DNA of 64,000 bases from Streptomyces noursei ATCC 11455 (GCF_001704275.1 NZ_CP011533.1:3720001-3784000); one strand, 5' to 3'. Counted from the first letter of the stretch, positions 34,827 to 44,037 are shown. Notes: generated by a model not told the origin, from the sequence alone. Numbers and translations: made by a program.

Positions 34827-35102
34827 GTGGGGGTCCTCTCAGTTCTGTGTCCGGAGTCGCACGGCGTCGGTCGCCCTCCGCCGCTCCGGATTTGTCACGC
34901 GCATTGTTCGCCGAGCCCGGCTCCACGGCAATGAATTTGCGGGAAGAGAGAGGAAGTTGACCCTTCGCCGACGCCGCGCGCCGATTTCCCCCTACCCCAC
35001 GCCACCCCCTCGGCCACCTTGACTTGACCACATCTTGACCAGCTCATGCCAAGCCCCAAAACTGAGGGTGTCGCTTCGCCTCACACCCCACAGGAGGACC
35101 GC
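34827..35102. promoter_or_regulatory. Divergent protease/carboxypeptidase promoter region
   Basis: 276 gene-free bases. Near the carboxypeptidase end is a short direct repeat CTTGACCA (near 35022 and 35034), each containing TTGAC, suitable as a -35 box or activator site. The ribosome site CAGGAGG lies just before 35103. Confidence 0.5.
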
Positions 35103-36434
35103 ATGCGACCACGTCCACGCGGCGCCCGGACCACCGTCCTCGCCGCGGCCTTCGCTCTCGCCCTCGCCGCCCCGCTCGCCGCGCAGGCACAGGGCACCCC
35201 GCCGGCCGGCCCCGCGGACGGCACCGGACGTCCGCACCAGTACGAGGTGACCGGCCTCGCCACCCCCTCGGACCGCTCCGCCCTCGCCGCCACCGGCGTC
35301 TCCGTCGACGAGGTGCACGGCCGCGCCACGGTCATCACCGCCGACCGCGGCCAACTCGCCCTCGTCCGCGCGCTCGGCCACCCGGTCAGGCGACTGCCCG
35401 ACCCGCCGGCCTACGCGGCCACCACCGCCCCCGGCGTCAAGGGCTTCCCGCCCGGATACACCAAGTACCACACCTACGAACAGGCGACCAGAGAGATCAA
35501 CGCCCTGGTCGCCGCGTATCCGAGCATCCTCACCAGGACCGTCATCGGGAAGTCGTACGAGGGCCGGGACATCGTCGCCCTCAAACTCAGCAAGAACGCC
35601 GCCAAGGACGAGGCGGAGCCCGAGGTCCTCTTCACCGCGCACCAACACGCCCGGGAACACCTCACGGTGGAGATGTCCCTTTACCTCCTGAAGGAACTCA
35701 CCTCGAAATACGGCTCCGACCCACGCATCACCAAACTCCTGGACTCCCGCGAGATCTGGATCATCCCGGACCTGAATCCGGACGGCGGCGCCTACGACAT
35801 CGCCTCCGGGCAGTTCCGCAGCTGGCGCAAGAACCGGCAGCCCAACTCCGGTTCGGGCAGCGTGGGCACCGACCTCAACCGCAACTGGGAATTCAACTGG
35901 GGCTGCTGCGGCGGCTCGTCCGGTTCGCCCTCCAGCGAGACCTACCGCGGCCCCTCGGCGGCGTCCTCGCCCGAGGTGCAGGTCGTCGCCCGGTTCGTGC
36001 GCGGCCGGGTGGTCGGCGGCCGGCAACAGATCACCGCCGCCATCGACTTCCACACCTACAGCGAACTGGTGATGTGGCCCTTCGGGTTCACCGACGACCC
36101 GACCGGACCCGGCATGACCCAGGACGACCACGACGCCTTCGCCGCGGTCGGCAGGAAGATGGCCGCCGGCAACGGCTACACCCCCGAGCAGTCCAGCGAG
36201 CTGTACATCACCGACGGGGCGATCGACGACTGGCTGTGGGGCGACCAGAAGATCTTCGCCTACACCTTCGAGATGTATCCGCCGTCGGCCGGTGCGGGCG
36301 GTTTCTACCCCAAGGACACGGTGATTCCGCGGGAGACCGCGCGCAATCGCGAGGCGGTGCTCCAACTGCTGGAGAACGCGGACTGCATGTACCGCTCGAT
36401 CGGCAAGGAAGGGCAGTACTGCAAGGCCAGGTGA
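35103..36434 (+). CDS. Secreted M14 zinc carboxypeptidase
   Basis: A 443-residue exported carboxypeptidase (T/A/B type). Signal peptide to about residue 30, pro-region to about 115, catalytic domain 115-430. Zinc ligands H182 and E185 (HAREH) and H317 (IDFHTYSE); catalytic E390 (YTFEMYP). The [10 protein letters not shown] and DLNRNWEF motifs fit the family. ATG at 35103 with GGAGG upstream is preferred to 35046. Confidence 0.94.
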   Translation: MRPRPRGARTTVLAAAFALALAAPLAAQAQGTPPAGPADGTGRPHQYEVTGLATPSDRSALAATGVSVDEVHGRATVITADRGQLALVRALGHPVRRLPDPPAYAATTAPGVKGFPPGYTKYHTYEQATREINALVAAYPSILTRTVIGKSYEGRDIVALKLSKNAAKDEAEPEVLFTAHQHAREHLTVEMSLYLLKELTSKYGSDPRITKLLDSREIWIIPDLNPDGGAYDIASGQFRSWRKNRQPNSGSGSVGTDLNRNWEFNWGCCGGSSGSPSSETYRGPSAASSPEVQVVARFVRGRVVGGRQQITAAIDFHTYSELVMWPFGFTDDPTGPGMTQDDHDAFAAVGRKMAAGNGYTPEQSSELYITDGAIDDWLWGDQKIFAYTFEMYPPSAGAGGFYPKDTVIPRETARNREAVLQLLENADCMYRSIGKEGQYCKAR

Positions 36435-36472
36435 ATCGCGGCGCGGCGAAGGACCGGGCGACCACCCGCGCC

Positions 36473-36530
36473 TCCCGCGGGACGGCGTCCCGGAACACTT
36501 CCTCGTGTTCCGGGACACCGTCCCGCGGGA
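36473..36530 (+). terminator. Terminator of the carboxypeptidase gene, 26-bp stem
   Basis: Arms 36473-36498 and 36505-36530 pair along 26 bases with a single G-T wobble position and a 6-base loop, 38 bases past the stop. Confidence 0.85.
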
Positions 36531-36573
36531 CGGCTCACCCGTCCGCCGATGGCCGAACCCGTGGAGCGGTTCG

Positions 36574-36644
36574 CTAGGGCCTGTCCGATGGGTCATGGCC
36601 GGGTCCGCGGCCTTGCCGACCCTGACCCATCGGACAGGCCCTAG
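36574..36644. repeat. CTAGGGCCTGTCCGATGGGTCA palindromic element, copy 2
   Basis: Perfect 22-bp inverted arms (36574-36595 and 36623-36644) around a 27-base GC centre. The right arm ends in the TAG stop codon of the leftward GntP gene. It can also terminate both converging genes. Related to the copy at 25653-25692; a dispersed streptomycete repeat. Confidence 0.75.
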
Positions 36645-38173
36645 AAGACCAGGCTGAGCACCGCCGCCGCCGCGAATCCGACGACCGAGAGCACCGATTC
36701 CAGGACCGTCCAGGACTTCAGGGTGTCGCGTTCGGATATCCCGAAGTACTTGCTGACCATCCAGAACCCGCCGTCGTTGACGTGCGAGGCGAAGATCGAG
36801 CCCGCCGAGATCGCCATGATGACCAGCGCCAACCGGGCCTGGGAGAAGCCCTGCGCCTCGACCAGCGGCAGCACGATCCCGGCGGTGGTCACGATCGCCA
36901 CCGTCGCCGAGCCCTGGGCCACCCGCAGGACCAGCGAGAGCAGATAGGCCAGCACGATCACCGGCAGGCCGACGTGGTGGAAGGTGTCCGACAGCGCGGT
37001 GGCCACCCCGCTGCCCTTGAGGACCGCGCCGAAGATCCCGCCCGCGCCGACGACCAGCAGGATGTTGCCGACCGGCTTGAGGGAGGAGGTGGAGACCTTC
37101 TCCAGGGACGTGCGGGACCAGCCGCGGCGCACGCCGAGCAGGTAGTACGCCAGCAGCAGGGCGAGGGTCAGGGCGACGAAGGGGTGGCCGAAGAACTCGA
37201 TGACCGAGCGGCCGGCGGACGGGGCCAGCACGATGGAGGAGAAGGTCGCCAGCAGGATCAGCACCAGCGGGGTGCCGATGATGGCGAGGACGGTGCCCAG
37301 CGCGACCGGCTTCTCCGGCGAGGTGCCTCCCCCAAGCTCTCCGGCAGGCTCCGAGCAGCGGGAACCCCCACCCGTGGCCTGCTCGGCGGCGACCGCGGCC
37401 CGGGCCTCCTCGGCGGCCTCGGCCATGTCCTGCGGCACGGGCACGAACAGCCGCTTGCCGATCCACGCGGCGTACCCCCAGGCCGCGAGCACCGCGGGCA
37501 CCCCGCACAGCACGCCCATGAGGATCACCCAGCCCAGGTCGACCTTGAACAGGCCGGCCGCGGCCACCGGTCCGGGGTGCGGCGGCAGGAAGGCATGGGT
37601 CATGGACAGTCCGGCCAGCAGCGGCATGGCGTAGAGCACGATCGACTTGCCGCTCTTCTTGGCGGCGGCGTAGACGATCGGCGCCAAGACGAAGATGCCG
37701 ACGTCGAAGAAGACCGGGATGCCGAAGATCAGGCCGGTCAGGCCCATCGCCAGCGGTGCCCGCCGCTCGCCGAAGAGGGCCAGCAGCCGGGCGCTCAACA
37801 CCGCGGCCCCGCCGGAGACTTCGAGGATCGCGCCGAGCATGGTGCCCAGGCCGATGATGACGGCGACATGACCGAGGATCCCGCCCATGCCGGTCTCGAT
37901 CATGGAGACCGCGTCGGCCCGCGCGGAATGCGCTGATGGATGCAGCTGGACCGTGCCGAAGAGTTCGGTGACCGAGAGGCCGGCGGCCAGGCCGACCGCG
38001 ATGGAGACGCCGAGCAGGGCGACGAAGGGCTGCAGCCTGACCTTCATGATCAGGAAGAGCAGCAGGGCGATGCCGAGGGCGGCGACGGTCAGCAGGCCGG
38101 GCGTGCCCGGTATCAGGGCGAGCAGTCCGCCGGTGTGGGGTGGCGGTGGGGCGGTGGGCGCGGCGAGGACCAT
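36641..38173 (-). CDS. GntP family gluconate-type permease
   Basis: A 510-residue polytopic symporter of the GntP/GntT family, importing gluconate or related sugar acids with protons. The family motif FGIPVFFDVGIFVLAP and the AFLPPHPGP loop are present. Unusually, the central cytoplasmic loop carries an insert (near GGGSRCSEPAGELGGG) encoded by a dispersed streptomycete repeat at about 37320-37375, kept in frame. ATG follows GGAG. Last gene of a leftward kinase-iclR-ridA-permease set. Confidence 0.92.
   Translation of the reverse strand: MVLAAPTAPPPPHTGGLLALIPGTPGLLTVAALGIALLLFLIMKVRLQPFVALLGVSIAVGLAAGLSVTELFGTVQLHPSAHSARADAVSMIETGMGGILGHVAVIIGLGTMLGAILEVSGGAAVLSARLLALFGERRAPLAMGLTGLIFGIPVFFDVGIFVLAPIVYAAAKKSGKSIVLYAMPLLAGLSMTHAFLPPHPGPVAAAGLFKVDLGWVILMGVLCGVPAVLAAWGYAAWIGKRLFVPVPQDMAEAAEEARAAVAAEQATGGGSRCSEPAGELGGGTSPEKPVALGTVLAIIGTPLVLILLATFSSIVLAPSAGRSVIEFFGHPFVALTLALLLAYYLLGVRRGWSRTSLEKVSTSSLKPVGNILLVVGAGGIFGAVLKGSGVATALSDTFHHVGLPVIVLAYLLSLVLRVAQGSATVAIVTTAGIVLPLVEAQGFSQARLALVIMAISAGSIFASHVNDGGFWMVSKYFGISERDTLKSWTVLESVLSVVGFAAAAVLSLVF
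37320..37375. repeat. GGGGGAGGCACC-type repeat inserted in frame in the permease gene
   Basis: Leftward it reads TCGGAGCCTGCC then GAGCTTGGGGGAGGCACC, a word widespread between genes in Streptomyces genomes. Here it lies inside codons of the permease and adds about 18 residues without breaking the frame. Confidence 0.6.
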
Positions 38174-38220
38174 GGGTGACTCCGTTGTCAGGCGGGATGT
38201 GTCCAGGCAGGGGGGACCGC

Positions 38221-38254
38221 GGCACGGCGCCCCGGTCGGACGGGGCGCCGTGCC
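38221..38254 (-). terminator. 14-bp GC hairpin between ridA and the permease gene
   Basis: Arms 38221-38234 and 38241-38254 pair perfectly around GTCGGA. Within a likely operon, so it may attenuate permease expression or protect the upstream mRNA from decay. Confidence 0.6.
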
Positions 38255-38304
38255 GTGCGGCGGGCGGTGCGCTAACGGCGGGCGGTGCAAGGGGTGTTGA
38301 TGCC

Positions 38305-38715
38305 TCAGCTCAGGACGGCGAGCGCGTCGATCTCGATGAGCAGGCCCCTGGGCAGGCCGACGTAGACGGTGGTCCGGGCGGCCGGGGCCGCCTTGAGGCC
38401 CTGCTCCTCGAAGTAGGCGTTGTAGATCTCGTTCATCTCGGCGAAGTGGTCCACGTCGGTGAGGTAGACGCGCATCATCATCACGTCGTCCCAGGTGGCG
38501 CCGCCCTCTTCGAGGATCGCCCGGACGTTGGCGAAGGTCTGGAGGGTCTGCTCGCGCAGCGTCGGGCCGGCCGGCGTCGGGGGCTGGCCCTCGACGGCGG
38601 GCAGGAAGCCGACCTGGCCGGCGACCTGGAGGATGTTGCCCTTCTTGACGCCGTGCGAGAACTTCGCGGGCGGGGTGGTGTGGGTGGCCGGGGTGAGGGC
38701 GATCTTCTCGCTCAT
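38305..38715 (-). CDS. ridA: RidA family enamine/imine deaminase
   Basis: A 136-residue YjgF/RidA protein with QVAGQVGFLP, the conserved TWDDVMMMRVYLTD and the active-site Arg in AARTTVYV. It hydrolyses reactive enamines/imines released by PLP-dependent deaminases, matching the PLP deaminase encoded divergently at 41043-42332. 20 bases after the iclR gene. Confidence 0.9.
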   Translation of the reverse strand: MSEKIALTPATHTTPPAKFSHGVKKGNILQVAGQVGFLPAVEGQPPTPAGPTLREQTLQTFANVRAILEEGGATWDDVMMMRVYLTDVDHFAEMNEIYNAYFEEQGLKAAPAARTTVYVGLPRGLLIEIDALAVLS

Positions 38716-38735
38716 ATGTGTCCTTCAGACGTGCT

Positions 38736-39503
38736 TCACGGGGCCGGCTCGTGGCCGGGGCTTGTGGTGCCGGAGTACTCCCGGCTGATGGCGTCGGCGG
38801 TGCGGCGCACCAGCGGGAGCAGGCCGAGGAGTTCCTGCGCGCTGACGACGACGTTGGGTGCGGAGACCGACATGGCGGCCGCGACCCGTCCGTCCGCGCC
38901 CCGGATGGGGGCGCCGATGCAGTTGATGGACTCCTCGTGGCCACCGAGGTCGGTGGCCCAGCCCTGTTCGCGCACCGTGGCCAGTTCGGCCAGGAAGGCC
39001 GCGGCGTCGGGCGTCGAACGGGACGTGTAGCGGGGGTAGTCGAGCTTCGAGGCGAGGGCGCGGCGCTCGGGCTCGGGCAGGTCGGCCAGGAGCAGCTTGG
39101 CGACCGCGGCGACGGTGATCGCCACCGGCTTGCCGATCCGGGAGTACATCCGGACCGGGTAGCGGCTGTCGACCTTGTCGATGTAGAGGACCTCGTTCTC
39201 CTCGTAGACCGCGAGGTGGACGGTGTGGCCGCACGTCTCGTTGAGTTCGACGAGGTGGGGGTGGGCGATCTCGCGGACGTCGAGGTTCTCCACGGCCTCC
39301 TGGGCCAGGGCGATGAGCCGCGCGCCGAGGCGGTAGCGCTGGTCGGGCTGGCGGTAGACGAGGCCGTGCTCGTGCAGGGTGCGCAGCAGGCGCAGCGCGG
39401 TGGACTTGTGGACGCCGAGCCGGTCGGCGACCTGCCCCAGGTCGGCGGGGCCCTCGGCGAGCAGCGGCAGGATGCTCAGCGCACGGTCGACGGTCTGGCT
39501 CAT
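38736..39503 (-). CDS. IclR family regulator
   Basis: A 255-residue regulator: winged helix-turn-helix at residues 1-65 (LGQVADRLGVHKSTALRLLRTL) and an IclR effector domain (about 75-250, with GCxG-like LNETCGHTVHLA and SINCIGAPI). KdgR-type members sense 2-keto-3-deoxygluconate, compatible with the adjacent kinase. Its start overlaps the kinase stop (ATGA). Confidence 0.92.
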   Translation of the reverse strand: MSQTVDRALSILPLLAEGPADLGQVADRLGVHKSTALRLLRTLHEHGLVYRQPDQRYRLGARLIALAQEAVENLDVREIAHPHLVELNETCGHTVHLAVYEENEVLYIDKVDSRYPVRMYSRIGKPVAITVAAVAKLLLADLPEPERRALASKLDYPRYTSRSTPDAAAFLAELATVREQGWATDLGGHEESINCIGAPIRGADGRVAAAMSVSAPNVVVSAQELLGLLPLVRRTADAISREYSGTTSPGHEPAP

Positions 39504-40702
39504 GCCCGTGCCTCGCTTCGCTCGACCCCGCCGGCGCCGGGGGCGTGCCTCTCGTCGGTCGTCCCGCTGCGCTCGTCCACTGCGTGTCCCTCCTGGTCCG
39601 CGGCCACCATGGCGTCCGTCCAGCCGGGGCCGAGGTGCAGTGTCCCCCAGGCACCGTCGTCGAGCGCGGCCAATCGGTCGGCCAGGGCCCGGACGGGGGG
39701 CGCGGCGAGGTCGCCCGGGACGGTGAGGGCGGCGGCGGCCCACAGGTGGCCGTGCCGGACCCGGGTGGGCAGCGGCAGTCCGCGCAGGGCGGCGGAGAGG
39801 AAGCCGGCGGCGAAGGCGTCGCCGGCGCCGACCGCGGCGACCACGTCGACGGTGGGGGCGGGGACGAGGGTGCCGGCGGGGGCCTCGTCGCGGTCGGCGG
39901 CGCCGGGGGCGCGGCGGAAGACCAGCGCCCCGGCCGCGCCGAGCTTGACGACCAGGGTCTCCGGCTCGGGCAGTGCCGCGCGGACCGCCCTGGGGTCGGG
40001 CAGGCCCCAGGCGGCCTGGGCCTCGTCGGCGCCGACGAACACCACGTCGGCGGTGCGGGCCAGGTCGAGGAGGACCCGCGGGCCCTGCGTGCCGGACCAC
40101 AGGTGCGGCCGGTAGTTGACGTCGAAGGAGAGCAGCGGGCGGGTGGCGCCGGCCGGCGGGTCGCCGTGGGCGTGCGGCGCCGGGGCCATCAGGGCGCGCA
40201 GCAGGCCGAGGCAGTCCGCGGAGAGCGCGGCGGTGATCCCGGAGAGGTGGAGCACCCGGCCGGAGCGGATGGCGGCAAGGTCCATGGTGGCGGGGGCCAT
40301 CGCGGAGGCGGCCGAGCCGGCGCGGTAGTAGGCGACCTCGTGGGCGGCGGTGGCGCGGTCGCCGGCGGTGCGGAAGTAGATGCCGGTGGGACGGAGCGGG
40401 TCGCGCCGGACCGCGCGGGTGTCCACGCCGTACCCGGCGATCTCGCGGACGAGGTGGTCGCCGAAGCCGTCCGCGCCGACCCGGGAGATCCAGCGGGTGG
40501 GGTGGCCGGCCCGGGCGAGGGCGCAGGCGACGTTGGACTCCGCGCCGCCGATGGCGCGCTCGAAGGCGGGGACGTCGGCGAGCGGCCCGGGGACGGTGGG
40601 CAGGAAGGTGACCATGGACTCGCCGAGGCAGACGACATCGACGTCCGGGGCGGCGCCGGCCGCCGGGACGGGGGTGTCGTTGACGTTCGAGGACCTGGTC
40701 AC
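39500..40702 (-). CDS. PfkB family sugar kinase (2-keto-3-deoxygluconate kinase-like)
   Basis: A 400-residue ribokinase-fold kinase. GESMVTFLP and IGGAESNVACALARAG near the start, the anion hole and catalytic base in AAVGAGDAFAAGF near residue 300. GESM/IGGAESN and the length match KdgK, which makes KDPG from 2-keto-3-deoxygluconate; other sugars cannot be excluded. The C-terminal 40 residues (DERSGTTDERHAPGAGG) are low-complexity. GTG at 40702 with GGAG 11 bases upstream. Confidence 0.86.
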   Translation of the reverse strand: MTRSSNVNDTPVPAAGAAPDVDVVCLGESMVTFLPTVPGPLADVPAFERAIGGAESNVACALARAGHPTRWISRVGADGFGDHLVREIAGYGVDTRAVRRDPLRPTGIYFRTAGDRATAAHEVAYYRAGSAASAMAPATMDLAAIRSGRVLHLSGITAALSADCLGLLRALMAPAPHAHGDPPAGATRPLLSFDVNYRPHLWSGTQGPRVLLDLARTADVVFVGADEAQAAWGLPDPRAVRAALPEPETLVVKLGAAGALVFRRAPGAADRDEAPAGTLVPAPTVDVVAAVGAGDAFAAGFLSAALRGLPLPTRVRHGHLWAAAALTVPGDLAAPPVRALADRLAALDDGAWGTLHLGPGWTDAMVAADQEGHAVDERSGTTDERHAPGAGGVERSEARA

Positions 40703-41042
40703 GATCGGTTGCGCTCCTTCGCTGTGCCGCCGACGCTGCGGGATCTCCCCGCTCGACGCGCTCGGGGAGGGTTCGCCGTACCGCGGGGCGGGGCGGGCCG
40801 GCTCCCGGCCCGGATGTCCCTCCGGTCCTCGGCCCGGCTCCCGTACCGGCTCCGGTGCCGGGGGGCCGGCCTCCGTCGGCCGGATTTCCGTGCGGTTTTC
40901 CGTCCGCCCGCGGCGCGTTTCGCCCTGCCTCGCCCCGTGTTTTCCCACCATTGACCGGGCGATGGCTCGGATGTTAGACAGCTGTAAGCGTTATGCGCAA
41001 CGGTTGTTGCAGAGGGTGCAACACGGTCTTTGAGGAGGCTCC
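40703..41042. promoter_or_regulatory. Divergent promoter region of the D-amino-acid/sugar-acid locus
   Basis: 340 gene-free bases between the leftward kinase operon and the rightward deaminase. The right end is AT-richer (GTTAGACAGCTGTAAGCGTTATGCGC part) and ends in a dyad at 41005-41023. GAGGAGG precedes the deaminase ATG. Confidence 0.6.
41005..41023. promoter_or_regulatory. Candidate IclR operator TGTTGCA-N5-TGCAACA
   Basis: A perfect 7-bp inverted repeat with a GAGGG spacer, 20 bases before the deaminase start, preceded by another TTATGCGCAACG half-site-like word. The nearby IclR protein is the natural candidate binder. Confidence 0.55.
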
Positions 41043-42332
41043 ATGGCCGGCGAGCGGCTCGCGCAGGAACTCACCGACCTCGCGGACGAGAAGGTCGACC
41101 ACCGCTTCAAGGCACTCCCCCCGGATGCCGCCGGACGCACCGTCGGGGAGCTGGCGGCCGAGCGCCGCAACCTCTTCACCGACGGCTTCACCACGCCCGT
41201 GCTGGCCCTCTCCGCCGCATCGGTCGAGCACAACCTCGCCCTCCTGGAGACCTACACCGCCCGGCACGGCCTGGCCTTCGCCCCGCACGGCAAGACCTCC
41301 ATGGCCCCGCAGCTCTTCGCCCGCCAGCTGGCGCACGGCGCCTGGGGGATCACCGCCGCCGTCCCCCACCAGGCCCGCGTCTACCGCGACTTCGGCATCC
41401 AGCGGATCTTCCTGGCCAACGAGGTCGTCGACGCCGCCGCGCTGCACTGGCTCGCCGGCGAGCTGGCCGCCGACCCGGACTTCCGCTTCATCTGCTACGT
41501 CGACTCGGTGCGCGGCATCGAGCTGATGGACGCCGCGCTGCGCGCCGCCGAGGCCACCCGCCCGGTGGACGTCGTCATCGAACTGGGCGCCGGCGAGGGG
41601 GCCCGCACGGGGGCCCGCACCGAGGCCGAGTGCCGCGAACTGGCCGACGCCATCGCGGGCGTGGACACCCTCCGTCTGGTCGGCGTCGCCGGCTACGAGG
41701 GCGAGGTGCCGGGCGCGGACCAGGAGCGGGTCACCGCCTGGCTGCGCCGGCTGGTCGCGCTCGCCGCCGACCTCGACGCCTGCGGCCGCTTCACCGACCT
41801 CGACGAGATCGTGGTCAGCGCCGGCGGCAGCGCGTGGTTCGACACCGTCGCCGAGGTCTTCGCCGACCTCCCCGAGCTCTCCGCGCCTATCCTCAAACTG
41901 CTGCGCTCGGGCGCGTACGTCTCGCACGACGACGGGCACTACCGCCACCTCACCCCCTTCAACCGGGTGCCGGACGAGGGGGCGCTGCAGCCCGCCTTCC
42001 GGCTCTGGGCGCAGGTCGTCTCCCGGCCCACCCCCGAGCAGGCGTTCCTCAACGCGGGCAAGCGGGACGCGGCGTACGACCTCGATCTGCCGCAGGCCCA
42101 GACCGTGCGCTCCGGCCGGGACGGCACCCTGCGTCCGGCGGCCGGCATCACCGTCACCGGCCTGTCCGACCAGCACGCCTGGCTACGCACCGAGCACGCC
42201 GGGGACCTGGAGGTCGGCGACTGGGTCGCCCTGGGCCTGTCGCACCCGTGCACCTCCTTCGACAAGTGGCAGTTGATCCCGCTGGTCGAGGAGGACGGAA
42301 CGGTCGTCGACTTCATCCGCACGTTCTTCTGA
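41043..42332 (+). CDS. PLP-dependent amino acid deaminase (alanine-racemase fold, D-serine deaminase-like)
   Basis: A 429-residue fold-type III enzyme. The N-terminal alanine-racemase-like barrel has the Schiff-base Lys84 in APHGKTSMAP; the C-terminal D-serine dehydratase-like domain has a probable Zn site formed by the His and Cys of LSHPCTSFDKW. The family (D-serine/D-threonine/D-amino acid deaminases and aldolases) removes the amino group of D-configured substrates via an enamine, consistent with the RidA gene nearby. GAGGAGG precedes the ATG. Confidence 0.86.
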   Translation: MAGERLAQELTDLADEKVDHRFKALPPDAAGRTVGELAAERRNLFTDGFTTPVLALSAASVEHNLALLETYTARHGLAFAPHGKTSMAPQLFARQLAHGAWGITAAVPHQARVYRDFGIQRIFLANEVVDAAALHWLAGELAADPDFRFICYVDSVRGIELMDAALRAAEATRPVDVVIELGAGEGARTGARTEAECRELADAIAGVDTLRLVGVAGYEGEVPGADQERVTAWLRRLVALAADLDACGRFTDLDEIVVSAGGSAWFDTVAEVFADLPELSAPILKLLRSGAYVSHDDGHYRHLTPFNRVPDEGALQPAFRLWAQVVSRPTPEQAFLNAGKRDAAYDLDLPQAQTVRSGRDGTLRPAAGITVTGLSDQHAWLRTEHAGDLEVGDWVALGLSHPCTSFDKWQLIPLVEEDGTVVDFIRTFF

Positions 42333-42337
42333 TACCC

Positions 42338-42362
42338 GCGGGGGCGGTCCGGCCGCCCCCGC
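42338..42362 (+). terminator. 10-bp GC hairpin between deaminase and D-aminoacylase genes
   Basis: GCGGGGGCGG pairs with CCGCCCCCGC across 5 bases in the 79-base intergenic gap; a probable attenuator or stabiliser inside the operon. Confidence 0.5.
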
Positions 42363-42411
42363 CCGCCTCCCGAGCAGGCCCGAGAACGGCAGCGAGAAAG
42401 GCAGCCCGCCC

Positions 42412-44037
42412 ATGGACACCGTGTTCCGCGACGTACGCGTCATCGACGGGTCCGGCGGGCCCTCCTACCGTGCCGACGTCGCCCTGGCCGACGGCCGGAT
42501 AGCCGCGCTCCACCGCGCGTCGGACGCCGGCCCCCGCCCGTCCGCCGCCCGCACCGTCGACGCCGCCGGCCTCGCCCTCGCCCCCGGCTTCATCGACATG
42601 CACGCGCACAGCGACCTGGCGCTGCTGCGCGACCCGGAGCACACCGCCAAGGCCGCCCAGGGCGTCACCCTCGAAGTCCTCGGCCAGGACGGCCTGTCCT
42701 ACGCCCCGGTCGACGACCGCACGCTCGCCGAGGTCCGCCGGGCCATCACCGGCTGGAACGGCGACGGCGCGGACATCGACTTCTCCTGGCGCACGGTCGG
42801 CGGCTATCTCGACGCCCTCGACACCGCCCACGGCGGCCGGGGCATCGCGGTCAACGCCGCCTACCTCGTCCCGCAGGGCACGGTCCGGATGTACGCCGTC
42901 GGCTGGGACGACCGCGCCCCCTCCCCCGCCGAACTCGACGCGATGCGGCAGCTCGTCGCCGAGGGCCTGGCGCAGGGCGCCGTCGGCATGTCCTCCGGCC
43001 TGACCTACACCCCCGGCATGTACGCCGAGAACGCCGAACTCACCGCACTGTGCCGGGTGGTGGCCGCGTACGACGGCTACTACTGTCCGCACCACCGCAG
43101 CTACGGAGCCGGGGCGCTGGCCGCCTACGAGGAGATGGTCGAGCTCACCCGGGACGCGGGCTGCGCCCTGCACCTCGCGCACGCCACGATGAACTTCGGG
43201 GTGAACAAGGGAAGGGCCGCCGAGCTGCTCGCCCTGCTCGACGCGGCGCTCGCCGGCGGCGCCGACATCAGTCTCGACACCTACCCCTACACCCCGGGCT
43301 CCACCACCCTCGTCGCGATGCTGCCGAGCTGGGCCAACGAGGGCGGTCCGGAGGCGACCCTGGCCCGCCTGCGGGACGCGGGGACCGCCGAGCGGATCCG
43401 CCACCACGTCGAGGAGGTCGGCTCGGACGGCTGCCACGGGGTACCGATCGAGTGGGACACCATCGAGATCTCCGGGGTGAGCGACCCCGGGCTCGGCTCG
43501 TACGTCGGGCGGACCGTCGCCCGGTCCGCGGCGCTGCGCGGCGAGGCCCCCTGGGTCACCGCCCGTCGCCTGCTGATCGACGACCGCCTCGGCTCGACGA
43601 TCCTCCAGCACGTCGGCCACGAGGAGAACGTCCGCGCCATCATGCGGCACCCCATCCACACGGGCGGCAGCGACGGCATCCTCCAGGGCACCAAGCCGCA
43701 CCCGCGGGCGTACGGGACGTTTCCGCACTACCTCGGCCACTACGCCCGCGACCTCGGCGTCCTCTCCCTGGAGGAGACCGTCGCCCACCTGACCTCCCGC
43801 CCCGCCGCCCGGCTGCGGCTGCCCGACCGCGGCCTGGTCCGCGAGGGGTACCGCGCCGACCTGGTCCTCTTCGATCCGGAGACGGTCGCCGCGGGCTCCA
43901 CCTTCGACGCCCCGCGGGCCCTGCCGGTCGGCATCCCGCACGTCCTGATCGACGGCCGCTTCGTCGTCGAGGACGGCCGCCGCACCGATGTCCTGGCGGG
44001 CCGCGCGATCCGGCGCATGCCGGGCCGGCGCCGCTGA
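42412..44037 (+). CDS. N-acyl-D-amino acid deacylase (D-aminoacylase)
   Basis: A 541-residue amidohydrolase. Metal site GFIDMHAHSD (H64, H66), HHRSYG and LHLAHATMN His residues and the catalytic Asp in HTGGSDGIL. Where classical D-aminoacylases have GNCG this one has GQDG, a subgroup difference. It deacylates N-acyl-D-amino acids; as I recall, a Streptomyces coelicolor family member prefers hydrophobic N-acetyl-D-amino acids. Together with the preceding deaminase it forms a two-step route: deacylate, then deaminate. Confidence 0.9.
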   Translation: MDTVFRDVRVIDGSGGPSYRADVALADGRIAALHRASDAGPRPSAARTVDAAGLALAPGFIDMHAHSDLALLRDPEHTAKAAQGVTLEVLGQDGLSYAPVDDRTLAEVRRAITGWNGDGADIDFSWRTVGGYLDALDTAHGGRGIAVNAAYLVPQGTVRMYAVGWDDRAPSPAELDAMRQLVAEGLAQGAVGMSSGLTYTPGMYAENAELTALCRVVAAYDGYYCPHHRSYGAGALAAYEEMVELTRDAGCALHLAHATMNFGVNKGRAAELLALLDAALAGGADISLDTYPYTPGSTTLVAMLPSWANEGGPEATLARLRDAGTAERIRHHVEEVGSDGCHGVPIEWDTIEISGVSDPGLGSYVGRTVARSAALRGEAPWVTARRLLIDDRLGSTILQHVGHEENVRAIMRHPIHTGGSDGILQGTKPHPRAYGTFPHYLGHYARDLGVLSLEETVAHLTSRPAARLRLPDRGLVREGYRADLVLFDPETVAAGSTFDAPRALPVGIPHVLIDGRFVVEDGRRTDVLAGRAIRRMPGRRR

